Shown here: piece by piece, positions 1 through 6,990 of the stretch
How positions within the stretch are numbered: position 1 is the first letter of the stretch
Layout: the number at the start of each line of letters is the position of its first letter
DNA from: Halomonas ramblicola
GTDB taxonomy: Bacteria > Pseudomonadota > Gammaproteobacteria > Pseudomonadales > Halomonadaceae
Length of the DNA stretch: 50,369 bases
Reading direction: 5' to 3'
NCBI RefSeq assembly: GCF_030409215.1
Contig: NZ_JAUFPL010000017.1
Span: 110,566-160,934 of the forward strand
Position numbers and translations under genes: made by a program
Notes under the pieces: generated by a model
What the model was told of the DNA's origin: nothing
Seen by the model: only the letters and a program-made list of their open reading frames with translations
Database searches by the model: none

Positions 1-15
1 ATACCGTTGCGTCCG

Positions 16-456
16 ATGTCCTCGACCACCCAGGCTTCTATCCTGCGCCCCGTGCCCGCGGTCTCCGCTGCCCTGGTCCGCGATGGCTGTCTGCTCATGG
101 TGCGCCGCATCCATCCGCCCAACCGCGGGCGCCTGGCCCTGCCGGGGGGCAGGGTGGAGCCCGGCGAGAGCCTGCAGGCCGCGGCGCAACGGGAGCTGTT
201 CGAGGAGACCGGGATATCGGCCACGGCGGGGGAGGTGCTCACGGCCATCGACGTGATCGACCGGGCCCCGGACGGCCGCCTGCGCGCCCATTATGTGGTG
301 GTGGTATTGTGCATGGTGTGGCGGGACGGGGAGGCGGTCGCCGCCGACGATGCCGGCGAGGTGAGGTGGCTGGATCTCGCCGGGCTGGAGGCGGCGGGCG
401 ACGACGTCTGCGCCAGTGCCGGCCGGGTGGCACGGGAACTGCTCGCCCCGAACTGA
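16..456 (+). CDS. Nudix hydrolase family protein
   Basis: A 146-residue Nudix protein, probably hydrolysing a nucleoside diphosphate linked to another moiety; the substrate cannot be read from sequence. The Nudix box is complete: Gly45, Glu51, Arg59-Glu60, Glu63-Glu64 and Gly66 follow the GX5EX7REUXEEXGU pattern, and these glutamates bind the catalytic divalent metal. The length is typical of small stand-alone MutT/ADP-ribose-pyrophosphatase-type enzymes. I start it at the ATG at 16; a TTG at 7 is in frame and the real start could lie left of the window. A following gene on the same strand (yccA) begins about 105 bases downstream. Confidence 0.85.
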   Translation: MSSTTQASILRPVPAVSAALVRDGCLLMVRRIHPPNRGRLALPGGRVEPGESLQAAAQRELFEETGISATAGEVLTAIDVIDRAPDGRLRAHYVVVVLCMVWRDGEAVAADDAGEVRWLDLAGLEAAGDDVCASAGRVARELLAPN

Positions 457-562
457 GGAAACAGCGTTGAGGGGCGGCGCCTCAAGGTCTTGCGCCGCGA
501 ACTCCGAGCCGGCATGCTAGGTCTACTTGCCACGATCAACCGACACAGGGAGCACAGGATCA

Positions 563-1231
563 ATGGCTTACCATGATACCCAGCTGAGCCGCCAGCAGTC
601 CCAGGCGGTCAGTACCAACAAGGTGCTGCGCAACACCTATGGCCTGCTGGCCATGACGCTGCTGTTCTCCGCGGTGACCGCAGGCGCCGCCATGGCCATG
701 GGCATCGAGCGCATGAACATCCTGGTGTTCTTCATCGGCGCCTATGGCTTGATGTTCCTGGTGCACAAGACCGCCAATTCGGCCGTTGGACTGTTGTCCA
801 CCTTCGCCTTCACCGGCTTCATGGGCTTCACCCTGGGGCCGATCCTCAATGCCTACCTGGCGTTGCCCAACGGCGCGGCCCTGGTGATGAACGCCCTGGC
901 CATGACCGGTTTGACCTTCATCGGCCTGTCCGCCGTGGCGCTGGTGTCGAAGAAGGACTTCAGCTTCCTGGGCAACTTCCTGATGGCCGGTGCCATCGTG
1001 CTGATCCTGGCCATGGTGGCGGGCCTGATCTTCCAGATCCCGGCCCTGATGCTGATGGTCTCCGCCGGCTTCGTGCTGTTCGCCTCGGCGGCGATCCTCT
1101 ACCAGACCAGCGAGATCATCCATCGCGCCGGCGAGACCAACTACATCCTCGCCACCATCACCCTCTACGTCTCGATCTACAACCTGTTCATCAGCCTGCT
1201 GTCGCTGCTTGGCATCATGAGCAACGACTGA
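563..1231 (+). CDS. yccA: Bax inhibitor-1/YccA family inner-membrane protein
   Basis: A 222-residue, almost wholly hydrophobic protein with about seven predicted membrane helices. The length and the N-terminal pattern (short polar head, then the first helix from about residue 30) match the BI-1/YccA family. In E. coli, YccA interacts with and modulates the membrane protease FtsH (family knowledge). I chose the ATG at 563 (MAYHDTQLS), preceded by an aggat-type ribosome site, over an in-frame TTG at 527. The neighbourhood supports the call: yccA lies beside tusE in E. coli, and here the tus genes follow immediately. A strong hairpin stands directly after the stop. Confidence 0.9.
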   Translation: MAYHDTQLSRQQSQAVSTNKVLRNTYGLLAMTLLFSAVTAGAAMAMGIERMNILVFFIGAYGLMFLVHKTANSAVGLLSTFAFTGFMGFTLGPILNAYLALPNGAALVMNALAMTGLTFIGLSAVALVSKKDFSFLGNFLMAGAIVLILAMVAGLIFQIPALMLMVSAGFVLFASAAILYQTSEIIHRAGETNYILATITLYVSIYNLFISLLSLLGIMSND

Positions 1232-1255
1232 CGCCATCGGCGAGCGGTGTTCCAC

Positions 1256-1283
1256 GGCTGGCCCCGCCTCGGCGGGGCCAGCC
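1256..1283 (+). terminator. Perfect 12-bp stem-loop after yccA
   Basis: GGCTGGCCCCGC (1256-1267) pairs perfectly with GCGGGGCCAGCC (1272-1283) around the loop CTCG. A weak T-rich stretch (tgttt) follows. It looks like a Rho-independent terminator, but tusD starts only 20 bases later, so it may act as an attenuator or RNA-processing stem between yccA and the tus genes. Confidence 0.7.
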
Positions 1284-1303
1284 TGTTTGCGGAGAGCCCA
1301 GAC

Positions 1304-1696
1304 ATGCGCTATGCCATCCTGCTGCTCGGCGCGCCCTACAGCCACCAGGCCGCCCATTCGGCGCTGCGCTTCACCCGCGCCCTGGTCGAGCGAGGCCATG
1401 AGGTGGCGGGGGTGTTCTTCTACCATGATGGCGTGCAGAATGCCGCCCGGTTGGCGGCGCCGCCCCAGGACGAGCCACACCTGGTGGACGGCTGGACGGC
1501 ACTGCATGCGGAGCATGGCGTGCCGCTGCAGGTGTGCATCGCCGCCGCGCTGCGCCGGGGCCTGCTCGACGAGCGCGAGGCGAGCCGCCATGGCAAGTCG
1601 GGCCACAGCGTGGCGCCGCCCTTCGAACTGACCGGGTTGGGGCAGCTGGTGGACCTCGGGCTGCGCTGCGACCGCCTGGTGGCCTTCGGTCCCTGA
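1304..1696 (+). CDS. tusD: Sulfurtransferase complex subunit TusD
   Basis: A 130-residue DsrE-fold protein, the catalytic subunit of the TusBCD heterohexamer. TusD accepts persulfide sulfur from TusA and passes it to TusE, which feeds MnmA for 2-thiolation of the wobble uridine in tRNA for Lys, Glu and Gln. The active cysteine is Cys78 (context QVCIAAALRRG), the same position as in E. coli TusD. The ATG at 1304 follows ggagagcc at the expected spacing. It heads the cluster tusD-tusC-tusB-tusE, all on one strand with short gaps or overlaps. The only intervening signal is the hairpin upstream. Confidence 0.93.
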   Translation: MRYAILLLGAPYSHQAAHSALRFTRALVERGHEVAGVFFYHDGVQNAARLAAPPQDEPHLVDGWTALHAEHGVPLQVCIAAALRRGLLDEREASRHGKSGHSVAPPFELTGLGQLVDLGLRCDRLVAFGP

Positions 1697-1715
1697 ACCG
1701 GCGAGGAGGAACACG

Positions 1716-2093
1716 ATGAGCGAGCAGGACATGCCGGGCGGGGAGTTGCTGGTGATCCTGAGGCATGCGCCGCATGGCAGCAGTTGGCTGCGCGAGGGGC
1801 TGGACGCCGCCCTGGTGGCCGCCGCCTTCGAACGCCGCGTATCGCTGCTGTTCATGGGGGAGGGCGTCACCGCACTCCTGGACGGACAGCAGGCCGGGGC
1901 ACTGGAGCAGAAGGGCACCGCCCCGACCCTGGCGATGCTGGAGATGTACGATATCGATGCCCTGCTGGTGGAGGACGAGGCCATGCGCCGCCTGGGGCTG
2001 GGCGAGGACGATCTCATGCTGCCGGTGCGCCGCGTAGGGGGCGAGGCCATTCCCGGGCTGCTGGCCGCCCACCAACTGGTACTCAACTTCTGA
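1716..2093 (+). CDS. tusC: Sulfurtransferase complex subunit TusC
   Basis: A 125-residue DsrF-like protein, a structural subunit of the TusBCD sulfur-relay complex. It starts 19 bases after tusD behind a clear ggagga ribosome site and has the size and hydrophobic core pattern of TusC (LLFMGEGV, ALLVEDEAM). No cysteine is conserved for catalysis, as expected for this subunit. The assignment rests on family pattern and on its place between tusD and tusB. Confidence 0.9.
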   Translation: MSEQDMPGGELLVILRHAPHGSSWLREGLDAALVAAAFERRVSLLFMGEGVTALLDGQQAGALEQKGTAPTLAMLEMYDIDALLVEDEAMRRLGLGEDDLMLPVRRVGGEAIPGLLAAHQLVLNF

Positions 2094-2125
2094 TGGCCGA
2101 CTCCGGGCCGACGAGGGGACATCGC

Positions 2126-2416
2126 ATGTTGCTGCATATCCTGAACCGTTCGCCACTGGACTCCCGGGTGCCCGAACAGGCGCTGATATCCATGGGGCCC
2201 GACGACCGGTTGTTGTTGATCGAGGATGGGGTCCAGGGGGCGCTGCCGGCGCTGGCCGTGCATTTCGATGGGTTGGAGGGGCGTCTCTTCGCGCTGCGCG
2301 AGGATCTGGCGTCCCGCGGGTTGCTGTCGCGCTGCGATAAGCGCGTGCGGTTGGTGGATGTGGCTGACTTCGTGACCCTGACCGAGGAGGCCGAACGCAC
2401 GGTGAGCTGGTACTGA
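2126..2416 (+). CDS. tusB: Sulfurtransferase complex subunit TusB
   Basis: A 96-residue DsrH-like protein, third subunit of TusBCD. The start MLLHILNRSP matches the family N terminus (MLHxxxRSP), and the body contains the typical LLLIEDGV and ALREDLASRG patterns. The chosen ATG at 2126 has a gagggga ribosome site at good spacing. An upstream in-frame ATG at 2093 overlaps the tusC stop but would add eleven residues not seen in the family. Its stop codon overlaps the tusE start by one base (TGATG), so the two are likely translationally coupled. Confidence 0.92.
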   Translation: MLLHILNRSPLDSRVPEQALISMGPDDRLLLIEDGVQGALPALAVHFDGLEGRLFALREDLASRGLLSRCDKRVRLVDVADFVTLTEEAERTVSWY

Positions 2417-2769
2417 TGGCGAGTGCAGAAATATACCGTTATCTTTCTCTCGATAACACTTCGATCCCGCTGGATCCGGAAGGTTATCTCATCGACCTCG
2501 GGGACTGGACGCCCGAGGTGGCGAAGGCCCTGGCTGCAGAGGAGGGGATTCGTCTCGAGGACGAGCATTGGGAGGTGATCGAGGTGCTGCGCGACTTCTA
2601 TGCTCGCTTCGAGCAGTCTCCCGCCATGCGTCCACTGGTGAAGGCGGTGGGGCAGGCACTGGGCCCCGACAAGGGGCGTTCCATCCACCTGATGCGGCTC
2701 TTCCCGAGCAGCCCGGCCAAGCTGGGCGCACGCATCGCCGGCCTGCCCAAGCCGGCCAACTGCCTGTGA
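2416..2769 (+). CDS. tusE: TusE/DsrC family sulfur-relay protein
   Basis: A 117-residue TusE/DsrC protein that takes persulfide sulfur from TusD and delivers it to the tRNA thiolase MnmA. The diagnostic C-terminal arm is present with the penultimate cysteine Cys116 (GLPKPANCL). The second cysteine about ten residues earlier, found in true DsrC of dissimilatory sulfur oxidisers, is absent, which favours the tRNA-thiolation role over sulfur respiration. It overlaps the tusB stop by one base. The acpH start follows the stop by seven bases. Confidence 0.93.
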   Translation: MASAEIYRYLSLDNTSIPLDPEGYLIDLGDWTPEVAKALAAEEGIRLEDEHWEVIEVLRDFYARFEQSPAMRPLVKAVGQALGPDKGRSIHLMRLFPSSPAKLGARIAGLPKPANCL

Positions 2770-2776
2770 CGCGACG

Positions 2777-3358
2777 ATGAACTTCCTCGCCCATGCCTGG
2801 CTGGCCCGGGGCGGCAGCGACGACTTCCTCTACGGCAACCTGGTGGCCGATGGGGTCAAGGGCCGCGATCTCTCCGCCTGGCCGGCCGCGGTGGCCGAAG
2901 GGATCCGCCACCATCGCCGCGTCGATGCCTTCGTGGATGCCCATCCCGTCAGCCTCGAGGCGCGCCGGCGCGCCCCGCAGGAGCGCCGACGCTACGCCGG
3001 CATCGCCCTGGACTTGGTATGGGACCACTTCGTGGCGCGGGAGCTGGGCCTGGCGAGCCGTGAATCCCCGCTGGTGCGGCGAAGCTACCGGCTGCTCGCC
3101 GAGCGTCCGGCCCCGGACCGCCTGGCGGCGATGGCCCCCGCCTTGGTGGCCCAGGACTGGCTGCATCGCTACGCCGACTTCGCCTTCACCTGCCGGGCGG
3201 TCCAGGGGCTCGGTCAGCGGCTCTCCGGCCCCAATCGCCTGGCCGAGCTGGTGCCCTGGCTGGAGGCGGACTATGCGGCCCTGGAGGCCGACTTCCGACG
3301 CCTCTGGCCCGAGGTCCTCACCGCCCTGGAGGTCGCGGGCCCCCTCAGTCGCCCCTGA
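2777..3358 (+). CDS. acpH: Acyl carrier protein phosphodiesterase
   Basis: A 193-residue AcpH (DUF479) protein, which removes the 4'-phosphopantetheine arm from acyl carrier protein. The family hallmarks are visible: the N terminus MNFLAHAWLA, the metal-binding HHRRVDAFVDAH stretch near residues 45-56 and the LDLVWDHF motif around residues 76-83. It starts seven bases after tusE and is probably co-transcribed with it. Its last 14 bases overlap the 3' end of moeA on the other strand. Confidence 0.9.
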   Translation: MNFLAHAWLARGGSDDFLYGNLVADGVKGRDLSAWPAAVAEGIRHHRRVDAFVDAHPVSLEARRRAPQERRRYAGIALDLVWDHFVARELGLASRESPLVRRSYRLLAERPAPDRLAAMAPALVAQDWLHRYADFAFTCRAVQGLGQRLSGPNRLAELVPWLEADYAALEADFRRLWPEVLTALEVAGPLSRP

Positions 3359-4553
3359 GCCACAGGCAGGCGACCGGCTCGCCCGATTCGACGCGGGAGT
3401 GGGGCGGGATCACCGCCAGGGCATCGGCACCGATGCAGGAGGCAAGCACCCCGGAATTCTGGTCGCGAAAGGCCTTCGCCACGATCCCTTCCTCGCCGAA
3501 TTCGAGTGCCACGCGCATATAGTGGCGCCGTGGGCCGGTGGAGGTGGCGAAATCGGCCCGGGCAGAGAGACGAGGCAGGGTCGCCAGGGCGGGGCAGCCG
3601 AGCAGCGCGCCCATCAGCGGACGCAGGAACAACCAGGCGCCCACGAAGCCCGACACCGGGTTGCCCGGCAGCCCCACGAAACGGGCCTCCTGCCCGTCTG
3701 CTCCGGGCAGGCGTCCCAGGGCCAGTGGCTTGCCGGGACGGATCGCCAGGCGCCACAGATCCAGCCGGCCCAGGGCCTCCACGGCGGCCCGCACGTGATC
3801 CTCCTCGCCGACGCTGACCCCGCCGGTGGTGACCACCACATCCGCCTGCCCGGCAGCCTCGGCGAGGATGGTACGGGTGGCATCGGCGGTATCGGGCACC
3901 GACTCGACCCGGACCACCTCGGCGCCGAAGCGCTCCAGCAGCCGTCGCAGCATGGGGCGATTGGAGTTGTAGAGCTGGCCCGGCCCGAGGGGCTGTCCGG
4001 GCTCGACGATCTCGTCGCCGGTGGACAGCAGCGCGACCCGCGGGCGGCGACGCACCGGAACCTCGGTGATGCCCTGGCCGGCGAGGTGGCCCAGGGCGGC
4101 GGCCTCCAGACGCTCGCCGGCCGGCAGCAGCTCGCTGCCCAACGCCACGTCGCGGCCGCGGCGCCGCACATTGTCGCCCTCGGGCAGGTCGGCCGGGATC
4201 AGGGCCCGGTCACTTTCGAGCTCCACCCGCTCCTGCATTACCACGCAGTCGGCGCCGGGTGGCAGCTCACCACCGGTGAAGATCCTGGCACAACTGCCCC
4301 GGGCGAGCGGACGAGCCGGCGCGCCGGCGGCGATGCGCTGGGCAACCGGCAGCCAGCGCCCGGCGTCGGCGTGGTGCAGGGCATAGCCGTCCATGGCGCT
4401 GTTGTCGAAGGGCGGTACGTCGAGGCGTGCCGTCACCGCCTCGGCCAGCACCCGGCCCGCCGCCCGGTCGCGGTCGATGCGTTCACCGGACAGCGGGGTG
4501 ACGCCCTCCAGCAACGCCTCGAGGGCGGCCTCCTCGGGTTTCAGTTCAGCCAT
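3345..4553 (-). CDS. moeA: Molybdopterin molybdenumtransferase MoeA
   Basis: A 402-residue MoeA, which inserts molybdenum into adenylated molybdopterin to complete the cofactor. Typical segments are in order: PPFDNSAMDGYA near residues 47-58, IFTGGELPPGAD near 90-101, the STGDEI motif near 175, the TTGGVSVGEEDHV catalytic loop near 246-258, and GLPGNPVS near 296-303. The start ATG lies inside the last 85-bp repeat unit, and its first three codons (Met-Ala-Glu) are shared with each mini-ORF upstream. A GGAG sequence ten bases before the ATG is the likely ribosome site. Its product would be needed by the formate dehydrogenase encoded just to the right. Confidence 0.95.
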   Translation of the reverse strand: MAELKPEEAALEALLEGVTPLSGERIDRDRAAGRVLAEAVTARLDVPPFDNSAMDGYALHHADAGRWLPVAQRIAAGAPARPLARGSCARIFTGGELPPGADCVVMQERVELESDRALIPADLPEGDNVRRRGRDVALGSELLPAGERLEAAALGHLAGQGITEVPVRRRPRVALLSTGDEIVEPGQPLGPGQLYNSNRPMLRRLLERFGAEVVRVESVPDTADATRTILAEAAGQADVVVTTGGVSVGEEDHVRAAVEALGRLDLWRLAIRPGKPLALGRLPGADGQEARFVGLPGNPVSGFVGAWLFLRPLMGALLGCPALATLPRLSARADFATSTGPRRHYMRVALEFGEEGIVAKAFRDQNSGVLASCIGADALAVIPPHSRVESGEPVACLWLRGD

Positions 4554-4638
4554 GGGTGCCGCGCTCCGGGATGACGAGATTGGCCTGACCTTGTAAAGAG
4601 TTACATGGCTTGTGCCGACGGGTCGTTATTTCAGCCAT
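4546..4638 (-). CDS. 30-residue mini-ORF 3, overlapping the moeA start
   Basis: Last of three identical small frames in the 85-bp array. It opens with Met-Ala-Glu-Ile and ends with VIPERGTHG, and contains the RHKPCN block. Its final bases ATGGCTGA contain both its TGA stop and the moeA ATG, giving an eight-base overlap. GGAG within its Pro-Glu codons is well placed as a ribosome site for moeA. The frame is directly visible; whether the peptide accumulates, or only the act of translation matters, is unknown. I recognise no function. Confidence 0.45.
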   Translation of the reverse strand: MAEITTRRHKPCNSLQGQANLVIPERGTHG

Positions 4639-4723
4639 GGGTGCCGCGCTCCGGAATGACGAGATTGGCCTGACCTTGTAAAGAGTTACATGGCTTGTGC
4701 CGACGGGTCGTTATTTCAGCCAT
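4631..4723 (-). CDS. 30-residue mini-ORF 2 of the moaB-moeA array
   Basis: Middle copy, with an amino-acid sequence identical to the other two. It starts inside the stop region of mini-ORF 1 and ends inside the start region of mini-ORF 3, each by an eight-base ATGGCTGA overlap. Unit length (85) equals frame length (93) minus the overlap (8), which is why the coupling survives every duplication. No independent evidence of expression can be seen. Confidence 0.45.
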   Translation of the reverse strand: MAEITTRRHKPCNSLQGQANLVIPERGTHG

Positions 4724-4808
4724 GGGTGCCGCGCTCCGGAATGACGAGATTGGCCTGACCTTGTAAAGAGTTACATGGCTTGTGCCGGCGGGTCGTTATT
4801 TCAGCCAT
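4716..4808 (-). CDS. 30-residue mini-ORF 1, overlapping the moaB stop
   Basis: First copy after moaB. The moaB TGA (4801-4803) falls inside its first codons, so a ribosome finishing moaB terminates on this ATG. The peptide begins Met-Ala-Glu like MoeA and then copies the MoaB tail: RHKPCN against RHQPCN in MoaB, then an insertion of four extra codons, then the identical [12 protein letters not shown] ending. It therefore appears to be a duplicated moaB end fused to the moeA start. Confidence 0.45.
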   Translation of the reverse strand: MAEITTRRHKPCNSLQGQANLVIPERGTHG

Positions 4809-5331
4809 GGGTGCCGCGCTCCGGGATGACGAGATTTGCGAAGTTACATGGCTGGTGCCGACTATCCAGCTGCTCGACGAGAATGCCGTCCCAGGCGGTG
4901 CGGCAGGCCCCGGTGGAACCGGGCAGGCAGAACACCACGGTGGCGTTGGCGAGCCCCCCCAGGCAGCGGCTCTGCACCGTGGAGCTGCCGATCTCCTGCC
5001 AGCTGAGATGGCGGAACAGCTCGCCGAAGCCTTCGATGGGCTTGTCGAGCAGCACCGCGACCGCCTCGGGGGTGGAGTCGCGCCCGGTGAAGCCGGTGCC
5101 GCCGGTGGTCAGCACCACCTGAACCTCGGGGTCGGCGATCCAGTGCGCGACCACGGCACGAATGCGGTAGACGTCGTCCGGCACGATGCGCTTCTCGACC
5201 AGGCGGTGCCCGCCGGCGGTCACCCGCTCGACGAGCGCCTGGCCGGAGCGATCGGTCTCCTCGGTGCGGGTGTCCGAGACGGTGAGTACCGCGATGCGCA
5301 GCGGCACGAAGGCGTCGCGATCCTCGCTCAT
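4801..5331 (-). CDS. moaB: Molybdenum cofactor biosynthesis protein MoaB
   Basis: A 176-residue MoaB/MogA-family protein that binds molybdopterin, the likely adenylation step before MoeA. Visible motifs are [16 protein letters not shown] near residues 14-29, [19 protein letters not shown] near 74-92, and [11 protein letters not shown] near 137-147. The C terminus is odd: after the usual family ending (PCNF) it continues through about twelve extra residues, ending ERGTHG, that are encoded by the same sequence as the adjacent 85-bp repeat. Its ATG overlaps the stop of the upstream DUF1244 gene by four bases (ATGA). It runs into the mini-ORF chain and moeA, so this is one transcription unit. Confidence 0.94.
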   Translation of the reverse strand: MSEDRDAFVPLRIAVLTVSDTRTEETDRSGQALVERVTAGGHRLVEKRIVPDDVYRIRAVVAHWIADPEVQVVLTTGGTGFTGRDSTPEAVAVLLDKPIEGFGELFRHLSWQEIGSSTVQSRCLGGLANATVVFCLPGSTGACRTAWDGILVEQLDSRHQPCNFANLVIPERGTHG

Positions 5332-5663
5332 GCCTCGTCCGCCTTCTGCTCATTCTTCTGCTTGGCCTGCTGGCGGGTCTCCAGGGCGGCCTGCTGCTCG
5401 GGCGTGGCTTCCTGCTGGTACTTCGCCTTCCACTCGGGGTAGGGCATGCCATAGACGTACTCACGCGCGCCGTCGTAGTCCAGCTCGGCGCCGCGCTCCT
5501 CGGCCGCCGCCACCAGCCACTTGGAGAGGCAGTTGCGGCAGAAATCGGCGAGGATCATCAGGTCGATATTCTGCACTTCCTTGTGCTCGTCGAGATGCCG
5601 GAGGAGGCGGCGGAAGGCGGCCGCCTCGAGCTCGGTGCGGGTGGCTTCGTCGAGGTGCTGCAT
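5328..5663 (-). CDS. DUF1244 family protein
   Basis: A 111-residue soluble protein of the small proteobacterial DUF1244 family, with the conserved DFCRNCLSKW cysteine pair near residues 34-43 and the PYPEWKAKYQ stretch in the second half. The C terminus is rich in Glu, Gln and Lys and looks disordered. No function is established for the family as far as I know. The ATG at 5663 follows an aaggag ribosome site. It overlaps moaB by four bases and leads the DUF1244-moaB-moeA unit, so an accessory part in cofactor assembly is a guess from position only. Confidence 0.85.
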   Translation of the reverse strand: MQHLDEATRTELEAAAFRRLLRHLDEHKEVQNIDLMILADFCRNCLSKWLVAAAEERGAELDYDGAREYVYGMPYPEWKAKYQQEATPEQQAALETRQQAKQKNEQKADEA

Positions 5664-5716
5664 GGTGGAACTCCTTGCCAGACTTGAGGGTTCGGGATAC
5701 GCCCAGCATAACAAAA

Positions 5717-5738
5717 GACACCGCCCGCGGGCGGTGTC
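5717..5738 (-). terminator. Rho-independent terminator after the formate dehydrogenase operon
   Basis: The 22-base palindrome gacaccgcccgcgggcggtgtc is followed on the minus strand by ttttgtta. This is the classic stem plus T-run, oriented to stop transcripts coming from fdhC. It lies 190 bases past the fdhC stop and about 54 bases before the DUF1244 start. Confidence 0.8.
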
Positions 5739-5800
5739 GAAAAGGCGGGGCCAGGGCAATCGCCGATAGCCATATGGCTCGAGGCTGTTCCGGCGACAGG

Positions 5801-5868
5801 CCTACGAGGGGGCGCTGTGAACCCTTCCCTGGGCGCTACCGACGCCATCCCTGGCGTAGGACCCCCTC
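5801..5868. repeat. Structured intergenic element downstream of fdhC
   Basis: A 68-base stretch holds nested complementary pieces: gaggggg (5806-5812) against ccccctc (5862-5868), cctacg (5801-5806) against cgtagg (5855-5860), and an inner gacgcca/tggcgta-type hairpin. It also contains the doublet cttccctgggcgct and catccctggcgt. It resembles the short interspersed palindromic elements I associate with halomonad intergenic regions; that resemblance is from memory and only one copy is in this window. Confidence 0.4.
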
Positions 5869-5928
5869 TTCGACCTGTCCCCGGCGCCTCTCGCTTCGCG
5901 GAACGTTGAGAAGGGGCGGCTCACGGGG

Positions 5929-6978
5929 TCAGCCGGAGCGCGGGGCGGGGGAGTCGCCCTCCGCCTCGTCACCGATCTGTTCCTCGGCAACGGCCTGGTC
6001 CTTGACCTCCTCATACCAGAGGTTGTGGTGCTCCTTGGCCCAGGCCTCGTCCACGTAGCCGGTGGCCATGCCCTCCAGGGAGCCCTCGGTGCCCAGGGTG
6101 CCGATATAGATGTGCCCTAGCGCCACGGCGGTCAGGCCCAGAGCCCCCACGGCATGGATGACGTTGGCCCACATCATGGTGTCGCGGCCCTGGCCGTAGT
6201 TGGGGAAGTCGAGCACGAAGCCGCTCACCACCACGGTGAGGCCGGCGGTGACCAGCAGCCAGTACCACACCTTCTCGCCGGCGTTGGCGAAGCCGGCATC
6301 GACGTGCCCCTTGCCGATCAGCCCGCCGCCCTTCCTGAACCACGTCAGGTCGTGCCGCCTGGGCAGGTTACGCAAGAAGAACTTGGCCAGGATGATCACC
6401 AGCAGGATGCCGAAGATCGGGCCCAGGTAGTTGTGCACCTGCTTGGAGGCGGCGATCATCGCCCCCCAGGCGCCGTCGCCGAACAGCGGGTGGAAGACGT
6501 GCTTGCCGTAGAGGATATTGAGGCCGGACAGGGCCAGCAGGATGAACAGCGTGGCCACGCTCCAGTGCAGCGAGCGTTCGACCACCGACCAGCGCAGCAG
6601 CTTGCGGCCGCTGCGGGGCTCGTCGAGCTTCTTGCGGCCGAAGATCGCGTAGAAGACGGCGATCATCACCAGCATGGCGCCGATGGCGATCAGGCCGAAG
6701 GGGCTCACCCAGCGGTTGCGGATCTCGCGCCAGGTCTGGCCGGCGGCGTTGACCAGGTTGTAGTCGGATCCGAAGCGGCTGTCCCGGTAGTTGGGGCCGG
6801 TCTCGCCGCTGCGCACCAGGCGCCAGGTATCGGCATCCACCGCCGGCACCGCGAAGGCCGCCTCGCGGTCGGGGTCGGCCTGGGCCTCGACCCCCGGGGC
6901 GAGCGCCAGGCCGACGACCAGCATCAGCGCGAGCAGCGGTAGCCGCCACAGGAATTGCCAGGGAATGCTCATGGTCAT
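5929..6978 (-). CDS. fdhC: Formate dehydrogenase gamma subunit (cytochrome b)
   Basis: A 349-residue membrane subunit that anchors formate dehydrogenase and passes electrons through heme b to quinone. An N-terminal signal or anchor segment (residues 4-30, ending near GVEAQA) precedes a polar region and then five hydrophobic helices, roughly at 98-121, 147-170, 190-212, 245-265 and 275-298. Heme-ligand candidates are the histidines in RSLHWSV, QVHNYLG, VIHAVGA and LGHIYIG. The length is longer than E. coli FdnI (about 217) but usual for this FDH class. The ATG follows gaggag and lies 12 bases after the beta subunit stop. The operon terminator is at 5717-5738. Confidence 0.92.
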   Translation of the reverse strand: MTMSIPWQFLWRLPLLALMLVVGLALAPGVEAQADPDREAAFAVPAVDADTWRLVRSGETGPNYRDSRFGSDYNLVNAAGQTWREIRNRWVSPFGLIAIGAMLVMIAVFYAIFGRKKLDEPRSGRKLLRWSVVERSLHWSVATLFILLALSGLNILYGKHVFHPLFGDGAWGAMIAASKQVHNYLGPIFGILLVIILAKFFLRNLPRRHDLTWFRKGGGLIGKGHVDAGFANAGEKVWYWLLVTAGLTVVVSGFVLDFPNYGQGRDTMMWANVIHAVGALGLTAVALGHIYIGTLGTEGSLEGMATGYVDEAWAKEHHNLWYEEVKDQAVAEEQIGDEAEGDSPAPRSG

Positions 6979-6990
6979 GACAGCGTCTCC

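Larger units (their letters stand above)
4551..4839. repeat. 85-bp tandem array between moaB and moeA
   Basis: Three complete 85-base units at 4551-4635, 4636-4720 and 4721-4805 are followed by a partial fourth that is really the 3' end of moaB (4806 to about 4839). The units differ at only two positions: unit 1 has g where units 2 and 3 have a at 4570, and unit 3 has g where units 1 and 2 have a at 4788. On the minus strand each unit carries one copy of a 30-codon frame. Both differences are synonymous in that frame (Ile ATC/ATT, Arg CGT/CGC). The array looks like recent tandem duplication of the moaB-stop/moeA-start junction. Confidence 0.95.

Noticed and set aside
2416..2769. DsrC of a dissimilatory sulfur-oxidation system
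   Set aside because: The second C-terminal cysteine is missing and there are no dsrAB or other dsr genes; tRNA thiolation fits better.
4551..4839. CRISPR array
   Set aside because: Units are contiguous 85-base tandem copies with no spacers, and they carry coupled reading frames.
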